NCBI GenBank assembly: GCA_965228955.1
Contig: OZ245848.1
Coordinates: 4,588,001 to 4,652,000, forward strand
Direction of reading: 5' to 3'
Source: JANSWY01 sp965228955
GTDB lineage: Bacteria > Bacteroidota > Bacteroidia > Cytophagales > Cyclobacteriaceae
DNA: 64,000 bases
Part shown: positions 43,118 through 51,595 of the stretch, one piece after another
Layout: every line of letters starts with the position of its first letter
How positions within the stretch are numbered: position 1 is the first letter of the stretch
Made by a program: the position numbers and the translations under genes
Notes under the pieces: generated by a model
The model's input: the letters and a program-made list of their open reading frames with translations, nothing else
Database searches by the model: none
What the model was told of the DNA's origin: nothing

Positions 43118-44209
43118 ATGAACTATACCTATCAAGACTTAAAGCTATTCACAAAGCAAGTATTACAATCAATCGGGTGCAGCGAAGAAGATTCAGAATT
43201 AGCATCAAATGTATTATTGTCAGCTGATTTAAGAGGAGTTGACTCGCATGGAGTTGCAAGACTTTCCGGATATGTAAGATTGTATAAAGCCGGGAGAATA
43301 AATCCAAAACCCAATATCAAATTAGTACACCAAACTCCAACAACAGCAGTTGTTGATGGTGATGCCGGACTCGGATTAGTTGTAGCTCCGTATGCAATGG
43401 AATTAGCCACAGAAATGGCCGAAAAGTATGGGTCAGGTTGGGTCTCGGTTAAGAACTCCAACCATTATGGAATAGCAGGTTATCATTCAATGATTGCTTT
43501 GGAAAAAGATATGATAGGTATGAGTATGACAAATGCTAGTCCACTGGTATCACCAACTTTTTCCAAAGAAAGAATGCTTGGAACAAACCCAATTTCCATT
43601 GCAATCCCAGCTGGTGAAGAAGATGACTTTGTCGCTGACATGGCTACAACTACTGCAGCGAATGGCAAGTTGGAAATTCTACAAAGAAAGCAGCAAGATG
43701 CGCCAATGGGTTGGGTTCAGGATAAGGAAGGAAACCCAACTACAAATTCTTCAGGCGTTAAGGAGGGTGGAGCATTATTGCCGTTAGGTGGTGATAGAGA
43801 GCATGGTTCTCACAAAGGTTATGCATTATCATCAATTGTAGATATTTTCTCGGCAGTTCTTTCTGGTGCCAATTATGGTCCTTGGGTTCCTCCATTTGTA
43901 AGCTTCCTTTCACCTTCCGAAAATCCTGTTGGTGAAGGTTTAGGACATTTTCTTGGGGCGATGAGAGTAGATGCTTTTAGGCCAAAAGAAGAATATTTTC
44001 AGCACATTGATAATTGGATTAGAACCTTTAGAAACGCTGAAACAGTGAATGGACAGGAAAAAGTTTTGATTCCTGGAGATCCTGAAAGAGAATTTGAAGC
44101 CATTAGAAGCAAAGAAGGAATTCCATTACTAAAACCTGTAGTAGAAGACCTTAAAACTCTTGCAGAAGAATATAAAATTGATTTCCCATCTGAATTAATA
44201 CCTAACTAA
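43118..44209 (+). CDS. Ldh-family malate/L-lactate-type dehydrogenase
   Basis: The 363-residue enzyme belongs to the NAD(P)-dependent YlbC/MDH2 family that includes ureidoglycolate, malate and sulfolactate dehydrogenases. It has DLRGVDSHGVARLSGYVR, NSNHYGIAGYHSM, TNASPLVSP, LGTNPISIAIPAG and GSHKGYALSSIVDI, all characteristic of the fold. The substrate cannot be assigned. I use the ATG at 43118; an ATG at 43085 would add 11 residues that the family does not have. It is followed 1 nt later by a DinB-family gene and so is likely cotranscribed with it. Confidence 0.9.
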   Translation: MNYTYQDLKLFTKQVLQSIGCSEEDSELASNVLLSADLRGVDSHGVARLSGYVRLYKAGRINPKPNIKLVHQTPTTAVVDGDAGLGLVVAPYAMELATEMAEKYGSGWVSVKNSNHYGIAGYHSMIALEKDMIGMSMTNASPLVSPTFSKERMLGTNPISIAIPAGEEDDFVADMATTTAANGKLEILQRKQQDAPMGWVQDKEGNPTTNSSGVKEGGALLPLGGDREHGSHKGYALSSIVDIFSAVLSGANYGPWVPPFVSFLSPSENPVGEGLGHFLGAMRVDAFRPKEEYFQHIDNWIRTFRNAETVNGQEKVLIPGDPEREFEAIRSKEGIPLLKPVVEDLKTLAEEYKIDFPSELIPN

Positions 44210-44210
44210 T

Positions 44211-44666
44211 ATGGACAAGGCCTTTAACATTCTTGAAACAACCAGAAACAACATGATCAAACTTGCCTCAAAATTTACTGTTGAGCAATTGAATATAATC
44301 CCGCAGGGTTACAAAAATAACATGATGTGGAATCTTGGTCATGTGTTAGTGACTCAACAATTGCTTTGCTATAAAAATGCAGGTGTTGAACCGTCTTTGT
44401 CGAATGAAATTATTGAAGAATTCAGAAAAGGTTCAGCTCCCTCAAGGACATATACAAAGGAGGACTTAGATTTCATCACTACTCAGTTATTGACTTTAGT
44501 TTCAAAAACTAAGAAAGATTTTGATCAAAATACCTTTAATGGATACAACACTTACCAAACTAGTTACGGAGTAAAACTGACCAGTTTTGAAGACGCATTG
44601 GTATTCAACAATACACATGAAGGATTACACTTCGGGTATATGATGGCAATGAGTAAGCTTATCTGA
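44211..44666 (+). CDS. DinB-family four-helix protein
   Basis: The 151-residue protein shows the DinB histidine triad as WNLGHVLVTQQ and NNTHEGLHFGYMM. It is a putative metal-binding protein of unknown reaction. It differs from the YfiT-like protein at 5802-6329 in length and motif spacing. The start is 1 nt after the dehydrogenase stop (TAATATG). Its 3' end faces the small outer-membrane protein gene 5 nt away. Confidence 0.88.
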   Translation: MDKAFNILETTRNNMIKLASKFTVEQLNIIPQGYKNNMMWNLGHVLVTQQLLCYKNAGVEPSLSNEIIEEFRKGSAPSRTYTKEDLDFITTQLLTLVSKTKKDFDQNTFNGYNTYQTSYGVKLTSFEDALVFNNTHEGLHFGYMMAMSKLI

Positions 44667-44671
44667 TTATT

Positions 44672-45235
44672 CTAAAATCTTCTTCTTCCAATGCCTCCCA
44701 AAGGAATAGTGACTTGTATTCTCAATGACCATGGGCTATTGTAAGGGGAAGCAACATTTTCCTGCCACAATATATTGTACATACCCATTATATTGAATTG
44801 AGTTCCAGGTCTTGGGCTAGAGTAGCCTAACCCAAAAAAGTAACTATCAAATCCTTGACGGATGTTATTGTCGGGATCCTGAATATTTACAAACTCAAAA
44901 TTCAAATATTCAAATTCTGTGTAAGCAAAAAGTTGATCGATCACCTGAAACCGACCAAATAACCTGGCTCCAAAATCGTTAGTCTGGATATCGATCTGGC
45001 TATAAGAATTGAATTGATATGGAATGCCAATACCTGCTGAGAATCTTTGGGTGATCATATAGCCTAAAATTGGAGAAAGGCTTAATGAAAATACATCTCG
45101 GTTAAAGTTAAGACCGAAACCACCACCAGAATACATACGCTCTAATGGCGAAGCTCCTTCTTGAAATGAAACCTGGCTAAAGCTGGGAAAAGACAGAAAT
45201 CCCAATAGAATTACTACTATAAATTTTGTTTTCAC
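44672..45235 (-). CDS. Small predicted outer-membrane beta-barrel protein
   Basis: The 187-residue protein starts with a signal peptide (KTKFIVVILLGFLSFPSFSQ). Alternating beta-strand patterns follow (GGGFGLNFNRDVFSLSLSP, YFFGLGYSSPRPGTQFNIMG), and it ends WSLRIQVTIPLGG, typical of small barrels. Function unknown. The start is GTG at 45235, 4 nt after the ftsB stop. A TTG at 45253 would overlap ftsB and add residues ahead of the signal peptide. Confidence 0.75.
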   Translation of the reverse strand: MKTKFIVVILLGFLSFPSFSQVSFQEGASPLERMYSGGGFGLNFNRDVFSLSLSPILGYMITQRFSAGIGIPYQFNSYSQIDIQTNDFGARLFGRFQVIDQLFAYTEFEYLNFEFVNIQDPDNNIRQGFDSYFFGLGYSSPRPGTQFNIMGMYNILWQENVASPYNSPWSLRIQVTIPLGGIGRRRF

Positions 45236-45239
45236 GCGA

Positions 45240-45533
45240 TTAATCTTTGTCAACTACAACGAATACATCTTCATCAGGTTTCTTCATGAAATACTTTTCA
45301 CGTGCAAACCTTTCCAAAAGCTCCTCATTGTTTAGTAATGCCTCACGATCAGCTTCTACTTCGCTTATCTTTTGCTCGTAAAACGCTTTTTGAGCCTCAA
45401 TTTCAGATAATTTACCTTTCAATTTTGAGTGAGTAAATACATCAGCAGAATCAATAAAAAGCATCCAAACCACAAAAAATAGACCGGTTAAAAAGTAGAA
45501 ATTCTTAAAAATCTTAGGGATCTTATTTAACAT
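45240..45533 (-). CDS. FtsB/DivIC-family cell-division protein
   Basis: The 97-residue protein has an N-terminal transmembrane helix (FYFLTGLFFVVWMLFIDS), a coiled-coil periplasmic stretch (KLKGKLSEIEAQKAFYEQKISEVEADREALLNN), and the C-terminal conserved FAREKYFMKKPDEDVFVV. It joins FtsL and FtsQ in the divisome. Adjacency to eno, as in E. coli, supports the call, although a terminator at 45565-45595 separates the two here. Confidence 0.92.
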   Translation of the reverse strand: MLNKIPKIFKNFYFLTGLFFVVWMLFIDSADVFTHSKLKGKLSEIEAQKAFYEQKISEVEADREALLNNEELLERFAREKYFMKKPDEDVFVVVDKD

Positions 45534-45564
45534 TTGGTGTTTGATTTGACAATAAAGATAAAAA

Positions 45565-45595
45565 AAAAGTCCTAATTCAAATGATTAGGACTTTT
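45565..45595 (-). terminator. Terminator downstream of eno
   Basis: The perfect 12-bp stem AAAAGTCCTAAT/ATTAGGACTTTT has a 7-nt loop and is followed on the minus strand by a T-run. It ends the carA-eno unit 20 nt past the eno stop. Confidence 0.85.
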
Positions 45596-45615
45596 AGCAA
45601 TCAAAATAATTGTAA

Positions 45616-46893
45616 TTATTTCTGTGGGAAATGAGCTGTTTCACCCAATTCCTCTTCAATTCTTAGTAATTGATTGTACTTAGCCATTCTATCAGACCTT
45701 GAAGCAGAACCAGTCTTGATCTGACCAGCGTTAGTTGCAACAGCAATATCAGAAATTGTTGCATCTTCAGTTTCACCTGATCTATGAGAAACAACAGCAG
45801 TAAAACCTGCTTTATGCGCCATTTCTATAGCATCTAATGTTTCAGACAAAGTACCGATCTGATTCACTTTGATAAGAATAGAGTTTGCACTTTTTTCTTT
45901 TATACCTCTTTCAAGGAACTTCACATTAGTAACAAACAAATCATCACCTACTAATTGGCACTTATCACCAATTTTTGCTGTAAGCATTGCCCAGGCATCC
46001 CAGTCAGTTTCAGCACATCCATCTTCTATAGAATCAATTGGATATTTTGAGATCAACTCAGCTAAGTAGTCTACTTGCTCTTCTTTTGTTCTAATAACTC
46101 CAGAATCACCTTCGAATTTTGTATAGTCATAAGTTCCATCTACATAGAATTCTGAAGATGCACAATCAAGAGCAATCGTAACGTCAGAACCTGCCTTATA
46201 TCCAGCCTTTTCAATAGCATCCAAGATTGAACCTAAAGCCTCTTCAGTACCACCAGAGAAGTTAGGAGCAAATCCACCTTCATCTCCAACTGCGGTACTA
46301 AGTCCTTTTGCTTTAAGAATACTCTTAAGGTTATGGAAAATCTCAGAACCCATTCTAAGAGCTTCTGTAAATGTAGGAGCTCCTACAGGTCTGATCATGA
46401 ATTCCTGGAATGCGATAGGTGCATCAGAGTGTGAACCTCCATTAATGATATTCATCATTGGAACAGGCAATGTATAAGCATTTACACCTCCAATGTATTT
46501 ATATAAAGGAAGACCCATTTCAGCAGCTCCTGCTTTAGCAACTGCCAATGAAACTCCAAGAATAGCATTAGCTCCGATTTTTCCTTTGTTATCAGTTCCG
46601 TCTAACTCAATCATGATCTTGTCGATCAATCTCTGATCTGTAGCTGGGAAACCAATAATTTCAGGAGCGATAAGATCATTTACATTTTCAACTGCCTTCA
46701 ATACACCTTTACCCATGTATTTTGACTTATCTCCATCTCTTAGCTCAACTGCTTCATTTTCTCCAGTTGAAGCTCCTGATGGAACAGCAGCTCTACCCAA
46801 AAAACCATTTTCAGTTACAACATCCACTTCAATAGTAGGATTGCCTCTAGAATCAAAAATCTGACGGGCGTGAACGCTTTCAATTAAACTCAT
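45616..46893 (-). CDS. eno: Enolase
   Basis: Enolase interconverts 2-phosphoglycerate and phosphoenolpyruvate in glycolysis and gluconeogenesis, in the cytoplasm, and needs magnesium. The 425-residue protein has RGNPTIEVDV, PSGASTGENEAVELRDGD, GANAILGVSLAVAKAGA, MNIINGGSHSD, QEFMIRP, GDEGGFAPN, ALDCASSEFY, IEDGCAETDW, VGDDLFVTN, the catalytic lysine in KVNQIGTLSE, and SHRSGETEDATIAD-like SHRSGETEDATISD. The start is 7 nt after the carA stop, so the genes are cotranscribed. Confidence 0.98.
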   Translation of the reverse strand: MSLIESVHARQIFDSRGNPTIEVDVVTENGFLGRAAVPSGASTGENEAVELRDGDKSKYMGKGVLKAVENVNDLIAPEIIGFPATDQRLIDKIMIELDGTDNKGKIGANAILGVSLAVAKAGAAEMGLPLYKYIGGVNAYTLPVPMMNIINGGSHSDAPIAFQEFMIRPVGAPTFTEALRMGSEIFHNLKSILKAKGLSTAVGDEGGFAPNFSGGTEEALGSILDAIEKAGYKAGSDVTIALDCASSEFYVDGTYDYTKFEGDSGVIRTKEEQVDYLAELISKYPIDSIEDGCAETDWDAWAMLTAKIGDKCQLVGDDLFVTNVKFLERGIKEKSANSILIKVNQIGTLSETLDAIEMAHKAGFTAVVSHRSGETEDATISDIAVATNAGQIKTGSASRSDRMAKYNQLLRIEEELGETAHFPQK

Positions 46894-46900
46894 CGTTTTG

Positions 46901-48004
46901 TTAATTTTTAGTTAGTAATTGTAAAAATTGATCAAATAGATACCTGGAATCGTGTGGTCCAGGAGATGACTCTGGGTGGTACTGAACTGAAAATGCCTGC
47001 TTGCCATTCACAGATATACCTTCAACAGTTTCATCATTTAGGTTTGTATGGGTCAAAGTAACTTTATTCGAATTCTTTACAGCTTCCATATCCACTGCAA
47101 AACCGTGATTCTGGCTAGTCACTTCACTTTTACCAGATTCTAAGTTTTTCACTGGGTGATTTATTCCTCTGTGTCCATGGTGCATTTTATAGGTAGAAAT
47201 ACCATTAGCTCTTGCTATGATTTGATGTCCAAGACAAATTCCAAAAAGAGGCTTATCTCTATTAAGAATTTCACTTACTGTATCAACAGCATAATCCATT
47301 GCCGCTGGATCACCAGGTCCATTGGAAACAAAATATCCATCTGGATTCCAACTCTCCATTTCTTCAAACTTCGTCTCAGCTGGAAATACCTTGCAGTACA
47401 CTCCTCTATCAGTAAAGTTGGTAAGAATCGATTTCTTAACTCCAATATCAAGAACAGCCACTTTAATTTTAGCATCCGGAGAACCAACTTCATACGGCTC
47501 TTTAGTACTTACTTTTGTAGCAAGTTCCAGTGATTCCATCGATGGAACTTCAGCCAATCTCTTCTTAAGTTCCTCTACATCGAAAATCTCAGAAGAAATA
47601 ATAGCGTTCATGGCACCTTTGCTTCTAATGTGACGAACAATTTTTCTAGTATCCACATCAGCGATTCCAACAGTATTATTCTTTTCTAAATACTCTTGCA
47701 ATCCGTCATCAGCAGTCTTACGACTAAACCCATTTGAGAAAGAGTTAACTACTAGTCCCGTAATTTTAGGATCCGCTGATTCCTGTTCATCGTCGTTTAC
47801 ACCGTAGTTCCCGATATGGGAGGTAGTGTTAACGATGATTTGACCAAAATATGAAGGATCAGTATATATTTCCTGATAACCTGTCATTCCTGTATTAAAA
47901 CAGATTTCACCTCCGGATGTACCTTTTTTTCCAATGGCTGTACCATTAAAAACCGTTCCATCCTCTAACATTAAAATTGCTTCTGTACCGCTAATGTATT
48001 TCAT
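46901..48004 (-). CDS. carA: Carbamoyl-phosphate synthase small subunit (glutaminase)
   Basis: CarA hydrolyses glutamine and passes ammonia to CarB for arginine and pyrimidine synthesis. The 367-residue protein (start ATG 48004) has LMLEDGTVFNG, GEICFNTGMTGYQE, TSHIGNYG and the class I glutaminase triad: the nucleophile cysteine in FGICLGHQ, and the His/Glu in YHPESSPGPHD. A longer open frame to 48109 adds residues unlike the family. A possible -7 element at 48107-48114 also argues for the later start. carB is not in the window. Confidence 0.96.
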   Translation of the reverse strand: MKYISGTEAILMLEDGTVFNGTAIGKKGTSGGEICFNTGMTGYQEIYTDPSYFGQIIVNTTSHIGNYGVNDDEQESADPKITGLVVNSFSNGFSRKTADDGLQEYLEKNNTVGIADVDTRKIVRHIRSKGAMNAIISSEIFDVEELKKRLAEVPSMESLELATKVSTKEPYEVGSPDAKIKVAVLDIGVKKSILTNFTDRGVYCKVFPAETKFEEMESWNPDGYFVSNGPGDPAAMDYAVDTVSEILNRDKPLFGICLGHQIIARANGISTYKMHHGHRGINHPVKNLESGKSEVTSQNHGFAVDMEAVKNSNKVTLTHTNLNDETVEGISVNGKQAFSVQYHPESSPGPHDSRYLFDQFLQLLTKN

Positions 48005-48106
48005 GTGTATATAATCGATTCTTTTATGGATCACATTTATCCGCCCTGCGGGATGATTTCCAAATCGTTTTTGAATATGTTGTTTAGCGACCTTTGAAAA
48101 GTCCGA

Positions 48107-48114
48107 CAAAAATA
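48107..48114 (-). promoter_or_regulatory. Possible -7 promoter element of carA-eno
   Basis: The minus strand reads TATTTTTG, a match to TAnnTTTG, just upstream of a leader of about 95 nt before the carA ATG. The leader has a small GC-rich hairpin (CCGC, CCT loop, GCGG at 48041-48051). No TTTG -33 box is seen at the correct distance. Confidence 0.4.
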
Positions 48115-48153
48115 AGAATTAAATACTAACTCGGTAGGTTTAGACAAAAAAAA

Positions 48154-48179
48154 AGGGATCAGACTAACGTCCAATCCCT
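48154..48179 (-). terminator. Terminator of the ribosomal operon after rplQ
   Basis: The inverted repeat AGGGAT/ATCCCT has an inner GAC/GTC stem and a TAAC loop, followed on the minus strand by nine T. It lies 22 nt past the rplQ stop. Confidence 0.85.
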
Positions 48180-48200
48180 CAATATTTTGTTTTAGAGAAA

Positions 48201-48818
48201 TCAATCTTTTTTCTCTTCTTCTGAACCTTCACCTTCAGCAGCATCTTCAGCGTCAGAAGCATCAGCTTCCTCACTTGTTTCTGCAGCTGCTTCTTGAACT
48301 TCTTCAGTAGCAGTTTCTTCAACTACTTCTTCAGTTGCTTCCTCTACAACAGCCTCTTCAGCTTTCACTTCTTCCACAGTTTCAGTAGCAGCTTTCTTAC
48401 CACCTCTTCTGCTTCTTCTTGTCTTAGCTTTAGCTGGCTTAGCTTCCTCAAGTAGTAACTCGTTGAAGTCTACCAATTCCATCATACACATTTCAGCATT
48501 ATCCCCTAGTCTGAAACCTGTTTTGATGATTCTTGTGTAACCTCCAGGTCTGTTACCTACTTTGTCAGCAACCTCACCAAACAATACTTTTACAGATTCT
48601 TTATCCTGCAAGTAAGAGAAAACAGTTCTTCTTGAATGAGTACTGTCATCTTTAGCTCTGGTAATTAAAGGCTCTACATATTTCTTAAGTGCCTTTGCTT
48701 TAGCTACAGTTGTGTTAATTCTTTTATTAACGATCAAAGAAGTAGCCATGTTGGAAAGCATCGCTTTTCTATGCGGAGCTTTTCTTCCTAAGTGATTAAA
48801 TTTCTTACCGTGTCTCAT
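48201..48818 (-). CDS. rplQ: 50S ribosomal protein L17 with a long acidic C-terminal tail
   Basis: The L17 core spans about residues 1-125 (MRHGKKFNHLGRKAPHRKAM, ATSLIVNKRINTT, RPGGYTRI). It is followed by a basic linker (KAKTRRSRRGGKK) and a tail of about 60 residues made almost only of E, A, V, D and T. The E. coli protein is 127 residues, so this tail is an addition. It is the last gene of the S10-spc-alpha block, 5 nt after rpoA. Confidence 0.97.
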   Translation of the reverse strand: MRHGKKFNHLGRKAPHRKAMLSNMATSLIVNKRINTTVAKAKALKKYVEPLITRAKDDSTHSRRTVFSYLQDKESVKVLFGEVADKVGNRPGGYTRIIKTGFRLGDNAEMCMMELVDFNELLLEEAKPAKAKTRRSRRGGKKAATETVEEVKAEEAVVEEATEEVVEETATEEVQEAAAETSEEADASDAEDAAEGEGSEEEKKD

Positions 48819-48823
48819 TTCAA

Positions 48824-49813
48824 TTATTCCTCATCAAGTTTGTACTTTGATAGATCCATACCAAAAGTAAGGTTCTTCTCAGCAACTAACTGTTCCAATT
48901 CCGCCAATGACTTCTTACCAAAGTTTCTGAATTTCATCATATCAGAAATCTCTAGTCTTACAAGATCTCCAAGAGTTTTTACATCTGCAGCTTTAAGACA
49001 GTTGTAAGCTCTAACTGAAAGATCTAGATCGTTCAATTGGGTCTTCAATAATTTTCTCATGTGTAACAACTCCTCATCCACTGCCTCAGGCTCTCCTTTA
49101 TCATGAGTATCAAGGATCATTGTCTGATCAGAGAATAACATGAAGTGTTGTATTAATATATTAGCCGCACCCTTAAGAGCATTCTCTGGGTGAATCGATC
49201 CATCAGTTTCGATATCTAAAATCAACTGCTCATAGTCAGTCTTCTGCTCAACCCTTGTATTCTCGATTGAATACTTCACATTTTTAATTGGTGTGAATAT
49301 TGCATCGATTGGAATAAATCCAAATACTTGATCACCAGGTTTGTTTTCTTCAGAAGTCACATATCCTCTACCTTTCTCAACAGTGATCTCAATTTCGAAT
49401 TGAGCTGAAGGATCAAGGTTACAGATAACATGATCAGGATTTAAGATCTCAAATGAAGTAGTAGATCCAGCAATGTCACCAGCTTTGAACTGAGACTGAT
49501 TAGAGATAGCTATCGTGATTTTGTTATCGATCACGTCAGAAATCTTCTTGAATCTAACCATCTTCAGGTTAAGAATAATTTCAGACACATCCTCAATTAC
49601 TCCTTCAATAGTTGAAAACTCATGCAACACACCAGGAATTTTAATACCTGTAATTGCATAACCTTCCAAAGAAGAAAGTAAAATTCTTCTTAATGCATTA
49701 CCAATGGTAACCCCGTATCCTCTTTCTAGAGGTTTAAAGGTAAAAAGACCATGAAAGTCATCAGCCTTCTCCATCACTACCTTCTCGGGCATTTGAAATG
49801 CAAGTATTGACAT
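48824..49813 (-). CDS. rpoA: RNA polymerase alpha subunit
   Basis: The 329-residue protein has the alpha N-terminal domain that dimerises and holds beta and beta' (MSILAFQMPEK, LERGYGVTIGNALRRILLSS, the SSLEGYAITGIK signature). A C-terminal domain follows that contacts UP elements and regulators (NDLDLSVRAYNCLKAADV, TLGDLVR, FGKKSLAELEQLV). Position between rpsD and rplQ is canonical. Confidence 0.98.
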   Translation of the reverse strand: MSILAFQMPEKVVMEKADDFHGLFTFKPLERGYGVTIGNALRRILLSSLEGYAITGIKIPGVLHEFSTIEGVIEDVSEIILNLKMVRFKKISDVIDNKITIAISNQSQFKAGDIAGSTTSFEILNPDHVICNLDPSAQFEIEITVEKGRGYVTSEENKPGDQVFGFIPIDAIFTPIKNVKYSIENTRVEQKTDYEQLILDIETDGSIHPENALKGAANILIQHFMLFSDQTMILDTHDKGEPEAVDEELLHMRKLLKTQLNDLDLSVRAYNCLKAADVKTLGDLVRLEISDMMKFRNFGKKSLAELEQLVAEKNLTFGMDLSKYKLDEE

Positions 49814-49839
49814 ATTAAAATTATTTAATGTGGAAATTA

Positions 49840-50445
49840 TTATTTAGAGTAAAGTTCAACTATTAGTTGCTCTTTGATATTTTCAGGAATCTCTTCTCTA
49901 GTTGGAGCGTTAAGATACTTTCCAACCATCTCGCTTCCATCCCACTCTAACCAGCTATATTTAGCGATAGATCTTCCTGCAAGGCTATCAGTAATAGCTT
50001 CAAGAGATTTTGACTTCTCTCTTACACCAATCTGATCACCGTTTCTTAAGTGATAACTAGGTACATTAACAATCTCACCGTTTACAGTGATATGCTTATG
50101 TAAAACTAATTGTCTAGCAGCTCTTCTAGTAGGAGCAATTCCAAGTCTATATACAGTATTATCTAATCTTGCTTCTAGTAATTGTAATAACACCTCACCG
50201 GTGATACCACCTTTTCTCGAAGCTTTATCGAAAGCGTTAGAGAACTGTCTCTCTAACAAACCGTATGTATACTTTGCTTTCTGCTTTTCTGCAAGCTGAA
50301 TCGCATATTCAGACTGCTTTCTTCTTCGACCTCTACCATGTTGTCCAGGAGGATAGCTCTTCTTTTGAAGTGCTTTACTCGGACCAAAGATTGGGTCATT
50401 AAATTTTCTAGCTATCTTGGTCTTAGGACCTGTATACCTTGCCAT
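49840..50445 (-). CDS. rpsD: 30S ribosomal protein S4
   Basis: The 201-residue protein has MARYTGPKTKIARKFNDPIF and the S4 RNA-binding domain (LEARLDNTVYRLGIAPTRRAARQLV and the sequence KHITVNGEIVN). It binds the 16S 5' domain and starts small-subunit assembly. There is no zinc-binding cysteine set at the N-terminus. It follows rpsK by 22 nt. Confidence 0.98.
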   Translation of the reverse strand: MARYTGPKTKIARKFNDPIFGPSKALQKKSYPPGQHGRGRRRKQSEYAIQLAEKQKAKYTYGLLERQFSNAFDKASRKGGITGEVLLQLLEARLDNTVYRLGIAPTRRAARQLVLHKHITVNGEIVNVPSYHLRNGDQIGVREKSKSLEAITDSLAGRSIAKYSWLEWDGSEMVGKYLNAPTREEIPENIKEQLIVELYSK

Positions 50446-50467
50446 TTCTTATCTATCAATTTAGCTA

Positions 50468-50860
50468 TTAAACTCTTCTTCTTTTTGGAGGTCTACATCC
50501 ATTGTGAGGTAGTGGAGTTACATCTTTAATCATTGTAACTTCAATTCCATTATTTTGGATAGTTCTGATAGCAGATTCTCTACCAGCACCTGGACCTTTA
50601 ACGAAAACCTCAACTTTTCTTAGACCAAGTTCATATGCAGTCTTTGAACAGTTTTCAGCAGCTACTTGAGCAGCATAAGGTGTATTTTTCTTAGAGCCTT
50701 TGAATCCCATTTTACCGGCAGAAGCCCAAGAAATAACCTGACCCTGCGTATTAGTTAATGAGATTATAATGTTGTTGAAAGAAGCTTTAATATGAGCTTG
50801 TCCAATTGGCTCAACAACTACAACTCTCTTTTTCGCTTTATCTTTTCTCTTTTGTGCCAT
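50468..50860 (-). CDS. rpsK: 30S ribosomal protein S11
   Basis: The 130-residue protein has HIKASFNNIIISLTNTQGQVISWASAGKMGFKGSKKNTPYAAQ as its core (landmarks NTQG and SAGKMGFKG) and the C-terminal signature IRTIQNNGIEVTMIKDVTPLPHNGCRPPKRRRV (core PLPHNGCRPPK). It lies at the platform of the 30S near the mRNA exit. 9 nt separate it from rpsM. Confidence 0.98.
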   Translation of the reverse strand: MAQKRKDKAKKRVVVVEPIGQAHIKASFNNIIISLTNTQGQVISWASAGKMGFKGSKKNTPYAAQVAAENCSKTAYELGLRKVEVFVKGPGAGRESAIRTIQNNGIEVTMIKDVTPLPHNGCRPPKRRRV

Positions 50861-50869
50861 TACCTAATA

Positions 50870-51247
50870 CTATTTAGTAGCCTTCTTCTTATTAGCAACA
50901 GTTTTTCTCTTACCTTTTCTGGTACGTGCGTTATTCTTAGTTTTCTGACCTCTAACTGGAAGTCCTCTTCTATGTCTCAACCCACGATAGCATCCAATAT
51001 CAAGCAATCTTTTGATGTTAAGTTGAATCTCAGATTTCAACACACCCTCTACCTTGAAGTTTTCACTAATAATCGTACGAATAGCGTTTGATTCATCATC
51101 ATTCCACTCTCCTACTTTCTTATTAGGATCTATCCCTGCTTGTGAAAGAATTTGTTGAGCAGTACTCTTACCAATACCAAATATATAGGTAAGTCCTATC
51201 TCACCTCTCTTATTATCTGGAATATCGACTCCTGAAATCCTTGCCAT
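50870..51247 (-). CDS. rpsM: 30S ribosomal protein S13
   Basis: The 125-residue protein begins MARISGVDIPDNKRGEIGLT and has LLDIGCYRGLRHRRGLPVRG as the S13 signature. It contacts the head of 16S rRNA and bridges to L5. It lies 2 nt after rpmJ. Confidence 0.98.
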   Translation of the reverse strand: MARISGVDIPDNKRGEIGLTYIFGIGKSTAQQILSQAGIDPNKKVGEWNDDESNAIRTIISENFKVEGVLKSEIQLNIKRLLDIGCYRGLRHRRGLPVRGQKTKNNARTRKGKRKTVANKKKATK

Positions 51248-51249
51248 AA

Positions 51250-51366
51250 CTATCCTTGCCTTTGTTTAAATTTTGGATTCTTTTTATTGATTACATAAAC
51301 CTTACCCTTTCTTCGGATAACCTTGCAATCGCTACTTCTTTTCTTTACTGATGCCTTTACTTTCAT
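51250..51366 (-). CDS. rpmJ: 50S ribosomal protein L36, zinc-free form
   Basis: A 38-residue protein, MKVKASVKKRSSDCKVIRRK then GKVYVINKKNPKFKQRQG. It is the L36 fold, but three of the four zinc ligands of the classical form are gone: the first Cys is Ser, the third Cys is Asn, and the His is Phe. Only the second Cys remains. It lies between infA and rpsM, the usual place. Its short length makes it easy to miss. Confidence 0.95.
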   Translation of the reverse strand: MKVKASVKKRSSDCKVIRRKGKVYVINKKNPKFKQRQG

Positions 51367-51370
51367 GGCT

Positions 51371-51589
51371 CTATTTGTATCTATAAACGATTCTACCTTT
51401 AGTTAAGTCATAAGGTGACATTTCTAGCTTTACTCTATCGCCAGGTAAGATTTTAATGTAATTCATTCTCATCTTTCCAGAGATATGAGCAATAACCTGG
51501 TGCCCGTTCTCAAGTTCTACACGAAACATTGCGTTCGACAATGCTTCTACAATAGTTCCGTCTTGTTCAATGGAAGCTTGCTTTGCCAT
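51371..51589 (-). CDS. infA: Translation initiation factor IF-1
   Basis: The 72-residue OB-fold protein begins MAKQASIEQDGTIVEALSNA and contains GKMRMNYIKILPGDRVKLE and YDLTKGRIVYRYK. It occupies the ribosomal A site during initiation. It follows secY directly by 6 nt, with no map or adk gene between them. Confidence 0.98.
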   Translation of the reverse strand: MAKQASIEQDGTIVEALSNAMFRVELENGHQVIAHISGKMRMNYIKILPGDRVKLEMSPYDLTKGRIVYRYK

Positions 51590-51595
51590 GTCGAA

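Noticed and set aside
48041..48051. Riboswitch in the carA leader
   Set aside because: Only a 4-bp stem is visible; no known riboswitch architecture fits.
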